Of a DNA stretch of 9,370 bases, positions 1 to 5,635 are shown piece by piece. Each line of letters starts with the position of its first letter. Within the stretch, counting starts at the first letter, position 1. The DNA comes from Paludibacteraceae bacterium (lineage in GTDB: Bacteria > Bacteroidota > Bacteroidia > Bacteroidales > Paludibacteraceae). Both the position numbers and the translations under genes were made by a program. The stretch is taken from the NCBI GenBank assembly GCA_017648235.1, contig JAGCIZ010000168.1, forward strand, positions 1 through 9,370, written 5' to 3'. The notes beneath the pieces are model-generated. The model had not been told where the DNA came from. It made no database searches and saw only the letters and a program-made list of their open reading frames with translations.

Positions 1-1596
1 ACGAGCAACAGCTGTACCTTCTGAACCTTCTTTTGAACCTACAAGTTGAACTGTAGCTTTTCCGCTCAACACTTTGTAACGAATAGTGAATTCGTAACCA
101 GTAGCAAGAGGGAATTGTGTTTTGAACAAGTGCAAGTAAACAGAAGTGTTTGCTGCATTAGTGTTTTCAACTTTCAAACAAGAACCACCAAACCAAGCAT
201 CTTCATAAGTAAACTCAGCATTGAATCCTGATGGAACAACCGATGTAGTGCGACCCATCCAACTTGTAGTAATCCACCAACGCCATGTTGGCAAAAAGTC
301 TTGTACACCAATATTGTACCACTCGTCATTGTAAGTTGTTACACCTTCGCTTTTGAAGAACTGACCATTACCCAAGTTGAAATAAGTCATAAATGGGAAA
401 TAATCATTTGCTTTCCATGACAATGAAGATTTAGCAGCAACAAGTTTTGAAATACCAAAGAAATCTGGTGTTCCAGAACATAGTTTGCTTGAAATAGTCA
501 AATCATTTACAGGGTTACGAGTACCACCAGTAAACAAATACTCACACTTTTTAAGGTAACATTTCTGAATTGCCATTGGAGTAGAACCATCTTCAGTTGC
601 CCCTTCGTAAGGCATACACTTATTGTGAGCACCCCAGATACCAACAGAAGCTGCTGCTTGATCTATATATGACCAACCTGCACTACTGCGACCTTGCATA
701 TCCATACCACCATATACATCGTACGATGATACATATTGCGAGAAGTTTCCTCCTGCATTAGCGATCATTGTGTTTGCTGTAGACACAACCCCAGCTAGAG
801 AACTCCAGTTGTAGTTCAAGAAGAAACCATTTGCTGCTGGGAAGAAACAGTCGAAACTTGTACTTCCGCAAGAACCAGAACTCAACGAACTACTCAAGTT
901 GTAGAAGTCGAAGTGTAAAAGTGGCATATCGTAAGTTTCTCTCAAAGCATGACAGTTGAAGAGCAAAGTTTTCATACCATTGAAACTTTCCCAAGTTTGC
1001 TCAGAGTTGAATCCCATACCATCGATACCATAGTACTTCAATAGTTTCATCAACTTGTCAGCACCTCCATCAACCAAGGCTTTGTAGTTTTGTCCATGAC
1101 CTCCGTCGTAGTTTGTTTGAGCCACTGCCCATGGAGCAGCAGAAACAACACTCGTTGCTACACCATTTTTGTGAGCCACATCGGCAAATGCTCCTGGCTG
1201 ACGCATAAGACCTTGAGTCCAGTTTCCATGAATATCAATGTAACTCCAAGAACTGAACGCTTCAGAATCAAACGCATAACGAGGCAATGAAGTCCAAGCT
1301 CCTTCGTTTATAGGACACCACCACAACACTTTACGTTGACGGCGCATAGATGTTTTACTATCTTGAATAACTTGAGTATTCTCGTTAGTAAAACGTTTCA
1401 AAGGACGAACACGACCAATAAAGAAGTTTTCGTTCTTAGTACCTGCGGGAGCACTTCCTGGTTGCCAAGAGGAGTAGTACTGCCACATCCAACCTGCCAC
1501 ATCGTTGTCACCGATGTAGTTGTCGTGTTTGCAAACAGCAAAAATATTTGCCATTGAAAAAAGCAAAACCACGACAAAGAATAATTTCTTTCTCAT
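1..1596 (-). CDS. Secreted GH85 endo-beta-N-acetylglucosaminidase (partial, C-terminus beyond the left edge)
   Basis: The frame opens at ATG 1596 and runs without a stop to base 1, giving 532 visible residues. Residues 1-20 form a Sec signal peptide (MRKK, hydrophobic run, cut near IFA) with no lipobox, so the enzyme is exported and not a lipoprotein by this signal. GH85 enzymes cut the GlcNAc-GlcNAc core of N-glycans by substrate-assisted catalysis. The catalytic pair is Asn then Glu spaced by one residue, seen here as N197-S-E199 in YGIDGMGFNSEQTW. Other family-like blocks are a region around 112-150 (WSYIDI, then FADVAHKNGVATS), FFLNYNW near 258-264, VYGGMDMQGR near 294-303 and SVGIWGAH near 317-324. 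Residues from about 440 on look like the start of a beta-sandwich accessory domain (PTWRWW, then AWFGGSCLKVEN). Frequent AAC, TAC and TTC codons contrast with the AT-biased genes nearby and suggest high expression. No SusC/SusD genes are in view. Any C-terminal sorting domain lies outside the window. The family call is from motifs recognised by eye. Confidence 0.8.
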   Translation of the reverse strand, partial: MRKKLFFVVVLLFSMANIFAVCKHDNYIGDNDVAGWMWQYYSSWQPGSAPAGTKNENFFIGRVRPLKRFTNENTQVIQDSKTSMRRQRKVLWWCPINEGAWTSLPRYAFDSEAFSSWSYIDIHGNWTQGLMRQPGAFADVAHKNGVATSVVSAAPWAVAQTNYDGGHGQNYKALVDGGADKLMKLLKYYGIDGMGFNSEQTWESFNGMKTLLFNCHALRETYDMPLLHFDFYNLSSSLSSGSCGSTSFDCFFPAANGFFLNYNWSSLAGVVSTANTMIANAGGNFSQYVSSYDVYGGMDMQGRSSAGWSYIDQAAASVGIWGAHNKCMPYEGATEDGSTPMAIQKCYLKKCEYLFTGGTRNPVNDLTISSKLCSGTPDFFGISKLVAAKSSLSWKANDYFPFMTYFNLGNGQFFKSEGVTTYNDEWYNIGVQDFLPTWRWWITTSWMGRTTSVVPSGFNAEFTYEDAWFGGSCLKVENTNAANTSVYLHLFKTQFPLATGYEFTIRYKVLSGKATVQLVGSKEGSEGTAVAR

Positions 1597-1644
1597 TCTG
1601 TAAAAAAATTAGTTAAACAATAATAATTAAAATCAATTTTGCCA

Positions 1645-1675
1645 CAAATGTACATCACTTTTTTTTAATGGCAAA
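1645..1675 (-). promoter_or_regulatory. Bacteroidota-type promoter of the GH85 gene
   Basis: Read on the minus strand, TTTG (1675-1672) is followed after exactly 19 nt by TACATTTG (1652-1645). This matches the Bacteroides housekeeping-sigma consensus TTTG-N19-21-TAnnTTTG at every fixed base. Transcription would start near 1638, leaving a leader of about 40 nt before ATG 1596. The leader is AT-rich with no Shine-Dalgarno sequence, as is usual in this phylum. Confidence 0.6.
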
Positions 1676-1728
1676 GTAGTAATAATTTTTCCAAAAAAAG
1701 TTTTCTTCTTGAGTTGAATAAAATTCAT

Positions 1729-1736
1729 TAATTTTG
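1729..1736 (+). promoter_or_regulatory. Candidate -7 box for the recR operon
   Basis: TAATTTTG fits the Bacteroidota -7 consensus TAnnTTTG and lies 23 nt before the recR ATG, so the leader would be short. The -33 partner is poor: the best candidate is CTTG at 1708-1711 with a 17-nt spacer, shorter than the usual 19-21. The box therefore rests on the -7 match and its position only. Confidence 0.35.
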
Positions 1737-1759
1737 TAGAGTTATTCATTATAATAGGT

Positions 1760-2377
1760 ATGCAATCACAACAATCTTCAACACTACTAGATGATGCCGT
1801 TTTGGAATTTGCCAAGTTGCCAGGAATTGGGAAGAAAACAGCATTACGTTTGGTATTGCACTTACTAAGACAATCGGAAGAAGACGTTGAAGGTTTTTCC
1901 AACGCCATACTCAATCTCCGACAAAATATTCTCTACTGCAAAGTTTGCCATAACATCTCTGATACAGAAATTTGCGGAATCTGTTCTGATAAATCAAGAG
2001 ACGAAACAACAATTTGTGTTGTAGAAACAATTAAGGACGTAATGGCAATTGAAAACACGCAACAATATAGAGGTTTATATCATGTATTAGGAGGAATAAT
2101 ATCTCCAATGAACGGCATTGGGCCATCTGATTTAGAAATAAATTCTCTTATTGAACGGGTAAATGCAGGTGTGATTAAAGAAGTGATTTTTGCGCTAAGT
2201 ACAACGATGGAAGGCGATACAACTTGTTTCTATTTATTCCGAAAATTAGCTTCGAGCAGTGTAAAAATGACTATTCTTGCAAGAGGAGTAGCCGTTGGCG
2301 ATGAACTGGAATATGCCGATGAGGTCACTCTTGGTCGCTCCATTGTCAACCGAATGCCTTTAGAATACCAAAAATAA
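1760..2377 (+). CDS. recR: Recombination mediator protein RecR
   Basis: RecR works with RecO (and RecF) to load RecA on SSB-coated single-stranded DNA during gap repair in the cytoplasm. The 205-residue length is normal for the family. Domain order is complete. A helix-hairpin-helix with LPGIGKKTALRLV lies at 20-32. The zinc finger C60-x2-C63...C72-x-I-C75-x4-R80 fits the known RecR signature. A Toprim domain runs from about 84 (VVET with E89) through YHVLGG (107-112). The conserved C-terminal block ARGVAVGDELEYADEVTLGRSI follows. Two positions differ from the usual RecR sequence as I remember it: the motif normally SPMDGIGP reads SPMNGIGP (Asn118), and the normally Pro-containing (N/S)PTxEGD reads STTMEGD. 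The ATG at 1760 gives the standard N-terminus. recR is the first gene of a three-gene run, with nnrD starting 9 nt after its stop. Confidence 0.95.
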   Translation: MQSQQSSTLLDDAVLEFAKLPGIGKKTALRLVLHLLRQSEEDVEGFSNAILNLRQNILYCKVCHNISDTEICGICSDKSRDETTICVVETIKDVMAIENTQQYRGLYHVLGGIISPMNGIGPSDLEINSLIERVNAGVIKEVIFALSTTMEGDTTCFYLFRKLASSSVKMTILARGVAVGDELEYADEVTLGRSIVNRMPLEYQK

Positions 2378-2386
2378 AGAGAAAAA

Positions 2387-3232
2387 ATGACTCCGATAAC
2401 TACCGAATTTGTTCGCACAAAAATACATTCTAGAAATCCTATCTCGCACAAAGGAGATTATGGCCATGCTCTTTTCATAGGTGGTAGTTTAGGAAAAATG
2501 GGAGCTGCCATTTTATCTTCAAAAGCATGTATGAAAACTGGTGTTGGACTTCTCACTTCTTACGTTCCTGCTGGCGCAAAAAATATTTTTCCCGTTGCAA
2601 TTCCAGAGGCAATGACATTATTTGACAAAAACAATGATGAAATAACTTCTTTCCCCAATACCGAAAAATATTCAGCAATAGGCATAGGATGTGGACTCGG
2701 CACCTCCTTACAAACTATTTGTGCATTTGAAACCTGGCTAGAAACTCAGCCACAGCAACCTATTGTTTTTGATGCCGACGCGCTAAATATTCTATCGCAA
2801 AACAAAGAAACACTAAAGTACATTCCTAGAAATAGTATAATCACACCACACATCAAAGAATTTGAGAGACTAGTAGGAACCTCATCATCTTTAGAAGAAC
2901 AAGCAAAAAAAGCTTCGGAATTTGCAAAAAAACATACTACTTTTGTGGTCCTAAAAAGCCATCGCACCAAGATATATTGTCCAAACGGAACTATTTTTGA
3001 AAATACTTTTGGCAATTCGGGAATGGCAACTGCTGGAAGCGGAGATGTACTAACAGGAATTATTCTTTCTCTTTTAGCACAAAAATATTCGTCGGAAGAG
3101 GCAGCAATTGTTGGAGTAGCACTACATAGTTTGGCTGGAGATATAGCTTCTAAAAACACTTCGGAATATGCACTTATCGCTTCTGACATTATAGAAAATA
3201 TTGGAAAAGCATATTTATCACTATTGAAATAA
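2387..3232 (+). CDS. nnrD: ADP-dependent NAD(P)H-hydrate dehydratase, stand-alone
   Basis: This metabolite-repair enzyme dehydrates the S-epimer of damaged NADH or NADPH hydrates, using ADP as phosphate donor. It belongs to the ribokinase-like fold (YjeF C-terminal/CARKD family). Visible motifs in order: KGDYGHALFIGGS at 22-34, followed by GAAILSSKACMKTGVGLLT; the DADALN motif at 129-134; TPH at 153-155; and the nucleotide-binding and catalytic GNSGMATAGSGDVLTG at 209-224, with D220 as the expected catalytic base. HSLAGD follows. At 281 residues it equals the dehydratase domain alone. In many bacteria, including Bacteroides as I recall, this domain is fused behind an NnrE epimerase in a protein of about 500 residues. 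Here recR ends only 9 nt upstream, so no epimerase domain can be attached. The start has an A-rich upstream stretch (AGAGAAAAA). The stop is 4 nt from the next gene, so translation is probably coupled. Confidence 0.93.
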   Translation: MTPITTEFVRTKIHSRNPISHKGDYGHALFIGGSLGKMGAAILSSKACMKTGVGLLTSYVPAGAKNIFPVAIPEAMTLFDKNNDEITSFPNTEKYSAIGIGCGLGTSLQTICAFETWLETQPQQPIVFDADALNILSQNKETLKYIPRNSIITPHIKEFERLVGTSSSLEEQAKKASEFAKKHTTFVVLKSHRTKIYCPNGTIFENTFGNSGMATAGSGDVLTGIILSLLAQKYSSEEAAIVGVALHSLAGDIASKNTSEYALIASDIIENIGKAYLSLLK

Positions 3233-3236
3233 AAAA

Positions 3237-4286
3237 ATGAAAAAAATTATCGCATCAGCAGCATTTTTATTGATTTCAGCATCAATAATTGCAAAACCAG
3301 TTATAAACTCTGTAAAGGAAGAAAAACCCATAAAAGACGGTAAAGGAATTTTCTACTTTTTACCAAAAACTATGCTCAAAATTGAAGTAAAAACAATTAA
3401 AACCACTTTTGTAAAAGGACCCTTCTTTCAGTATGCCGGACGATTTTTAGGAACAAAAGATTTCATAAAAGCAGACAAGGAAGAATGGTGTTTAGAATCA
3501 TTAACGTTAACACCTTTTTCAGTTGCTGACACAAGTAAAGTTTTTTATATCCAATCACCTGAAAAAACAGCAGGAATTAGTTTGAACTGTGATAACATAT
3601 TGTGTGCAATAGGAAACGAATGTAAACAAAACGAATGCATCAAAAAAGAATCAAGCACATCTTTGCTATCCAAAAAGAATGTTATATTTGATTGGAATAT
3701 ATTGAACGAAGATGCTCTTCAAGCAAATTCTACAACCAAAATGGCAGAATTGGCTGCAAAACAACTTTATGCCATTAGAGAAAGTAAAAATTCATACCTC
3801 TTAGGCGACTTTGAATTCCCTTCTGATGGCACTTCAACTCAAATTTTATTCGATCAACTTTGCTCTACAGAACAAAAACTTACAGAACTTTTTGTAGGAA
3901 AAACAATTACAGACACATTGGTTCAAACAATAGAAATTGATCCATCTAAAAACATTGATGAAGTTCTTTTCCGTTTTACAAGCAAACAAGGAATAGTGGA
4001 TAAGACCGACCTGTCAGGCACACCAGTTTACGTCAAAATAGAAACTGAACGTGCTAATTTGAATTTAGCAGAAAAACAAAAAAAACAAAATGGCATTAGA
4101 TATCAAATTACAGGTAAATCAACAATCACGTTATATGACGCTGAAACTATTTTAATTGAAAAATCAATCAAAGTAGCACAACTTGGTTACACTCTTGCGC
4201 TAGACAAAAAACTGACAAAAGATAAAAATTTAAGGTTGATTTTTAACCCAACCACAGGAGAGATAAGACATCTTCAAACAAAATAA
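3237..4286 (+). CDS. Exported DUF4831-family protein of unknown function
   Basis: This 349-residue protein starts with a Sec signal peptide (MKKIIASAAFLLISASIIA, cut near residue 19), so it should act in the periplasm or at the cell surface. The mature part fits the DUF4831 family of Bacteroidota. An N-terminal block, FYFLPKTMLKIEVKTIKTTF (39-58) followed by GPFFQYAGRFLG (61-72), leads into an EEW segment, and a C-terminal block runs from YQITGKSTITLYDAE (289-303) to FNPTTGEIRHL (336-346). No enzyme motif is visible and the family role is unknown. Six cysteines remain in the mature chain, four of them clustered (118, 123, 129, 134), which could form disulphides outside the cytoplasm. It is the last gene of the recR-nnrD transcript, 4 nt after nnrD and just before the shared terminator. 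Nothing in the sequence explains a functional link to recR, and co-transcription may only reflect shared housekeeping expression. The family call is by pattern memory. Confidence 0.8.
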   Translation: MKKIIASAAFLLISASIIAKPVINSVKEEKPIKDGKGIFYFLPKTMLKIEVKTIKTTFVKGPFFQYAGRFLGTKDFIKADKEEWCLESLTLTPFSVADTSKVFYIQSPEKTAGISLNCDNILCAIGNECKQNECIKKESSTSLLSKKNVIFDWNILNEDALQANSTTKMAELAAKQLYAIRESKNSYLLGDFEFPSDGTSTQILFDQLCSTEQKLTELFVGKTITDTLVQTIEIDPSKNIDEVLFRFTSKQGIVDKTDLSGTPVYVKIETERANLNLAEKQKKQNGIRYQITGKSTITLYDAETILIEKSIKVAQLGYTLALDKKLTKDKNLRLIFNPTTGEIRHLQTK

Positions 4287-4301
4287 ATTTATCTTGTAAT
4301 A

Positions 4302-4331
4302 AAAAAAGTCGCCTAATGTGGCGACTTTTTT
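4302..4331. terminator. Bidirectional intrinsic terminator between convergent genes
   Basis: AAAAAAGTCGCC (4302-4313) pairs with GGCGACTTTTTT (4320-4331) around a 6-nt TAATGT loop. The GC core GTCGCC/GGCGAC is flanked by A6 and T6, so either strand yields a hairpin followed by a U-tract. It lies 15 nt after the DUF4831 stop and 18 nt beyond the stop of the convergent TPR gene, and so can end both transcripts. Confidence 0.9.
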
Positions 4332-4349
4332 ATTGCTTACGAATAACTA

Positions 4350-5606
4350 TTAATATCCTAATTCTTTCAAACGTTGTTCCATTTCGTTGAACTTACGTTC
4401 AAATTCTTTATCTTTAGAACTAAAACGATAATAAATACCTTTCAATGTTCTCAAGTTTTGGTCATCATCTGGTTTAAGTTCCAATACACGTTCAAAATAA
4501 GGAATTGCTTCCAAAACCATCTTATCAACTTTTGCACGTTCTGCTTGATAAAGTTTATTATCTTGAATTTCACTTGCTTTATTATCCGCCTCAACAGCTC
4601 TATTGTACAAATTCAAAGCTTTTCCAAAAATTGCCTCAACATAGTCAGGATTTAACTCAATTGCTTTATCATATTGTACAATAGCTTCGTCCTTAAGACC
4701 TAATCCTTCTTTTACATAACCCAAAATAAAGTAATAGTTAGCAAAAGTAGGGTCATTTGCGATTGCTTTTTCAAGATAAGAAACTGCCTTGTCAGATTGA
4801 TTTGTCTTAAGCAAATGTTCAATCAAGAAATTAATATAATAGGTTTCACCTGGAATTTTCTCAATTGCTTCTTCCAAAGTCCCTACATAATTAGCTGTGT
4901 CACCAACTTGCAAATACAAGTTCGACAAAATTTGATACACCGAATTCTTATCATCATAAGAAGAACTTGTCAACTCTCCAAAATACTGAATTGCTTTCGA
5001 CATATTTTCTGCCTTTGCAGCCTGAATATGAGCAATACCTGCATTATATTTGATAAACACATAGTTTGAATCCTTGTCCAAAGCCAAAGGTTTCATAAAC
5101 TCAAGCGTAGGAATTTCAACATAAATATCAAATGCTTTTGCTGCTGTTGAAAAATCAGCACGTTCAAATGCAGCTCCGGCACAATACTGAATCGAAGGAC
5201 TATTGAACAAATCCGTCAATAGTGATTTGATTTTCTTTGTGTATTTTGGTTTGATAGCACCTTTTTTGTCAGGCACTTGGTCCAACTCATCTGTTTTCAA
5301 AGCACATTCAAGAACTCTCAATAAAGCTGCTTCACGCAAATCTGCATCAAATGGGAATCCCATCATTTGCTTTTCTGTTTCTTGCAATTGAATTTCATTG
5401 TAAACTTGAGCTGCAGCCCACCATGTTTTAATGTCATCTTTAGTTTCTGGATGAATCAATGCAGCATCCATCAAATCTTTTGCTCCTTTAAAGTCAGGTG
5501 CTTCTACGTTGAACGCCTTTGTTTTTGCTTTCGAAACGTTGGCCTTTTGAGCAAACATTGTAGTTGCCAAACATAGCAAAACTACTGGTAAAAATACTTT
5601 TTTCAT
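4350..5606 (-). CDS. Exported tetratricopeptide-repeat protein downstream of gyrA
   Basis: The 418-residue protein has a signal peptide at 1-20 (MKKV, hydrophobic run, TTMFAQ), with cleavage likely just before or after the Gln. There is no proper lipobox: Cys12 is preceded by LL. The mature protein is mostly helical. TPR units can be seen at about 220-253, 254-287 and 288-321; the last is canonical, with YYFILGYVKEGLGLKDEAIV and AIELNP. A fourth repeat (about 322-381) has its two helices separated by an insert of roughly 25 charged residues before AIPYFERVLELKPDD. Residues 30-165 contain looser helical pairs such as AAQVYNEI and GAAFERADFSTAAKAFDIY. TPRs are protein-binding scaffolds, so a periplasmic or outer-membrane assembly role is plausible, but no partner can be named. 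It starts 29 nt after gyrA with no terminator between, so the two are probably co-transcribed. From memory this order also occurs in other Bacteroidales. Confidence 0.88.
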   Translation of the reverse strand: MKKVFLPVVLLCLATTMFAQKANVSKAKTKAFNVEAPDFKGAKDLMDAALIHPETKDDIKTWWAAAQVYNEIQLQETEKQMMGFPFDADLREAALLRVLECALKTDELDQVPDKKGAIKPKYTKKIKSLLTDLFNSPSIQYCAGAAFERADFSTAAKAFDIYVEIPTLEFMKPLALDKDSNYVFIKYNAGIAHIQAAKAENMSKAIQYFGELTSSSYDDKNSVYQILSNLYLQVGDTANYVGTLEEAIEKIPGETYYINFLIEHLLKTNQSDKAVSYLEKAIANDPTFANYYFILGYVKEGLGLKDEAIVQYDKAIELNPDYVEAIFGKALNLYNRAVEADNKASEIQDNKLYQAERAKVDKMVLEAIPYFERVLELKPDDDQNLRTLKGIYYRFSSKDKEFERKFNEMEQRLKELGY

Positions 5607-5635
5607 AACTAAATTAATTTTTGTTATTGATAAAT

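Noticed and set aside
46..1557. Several plus-strand ORFs of 60-75 codons over the GH85 gene
   Set aside because: All are antisense to a continuous 532-codon minus-strand frame with signal peptide and GH85 catalytic motif.
1633..1914. Minus-strand 93-codon ORF reaching into the GH85 upstream region
   Set aside because: It begins antisense to recR and runs across both candidate promoters. The translation is low-complexity Ser/Lys with no motif.
2746..3189. Minus-strand 147-codon ORF
   Set aside because: It is antisense to nnrD, whose family motifs are complete. The reverse translation has no recognisable domain.
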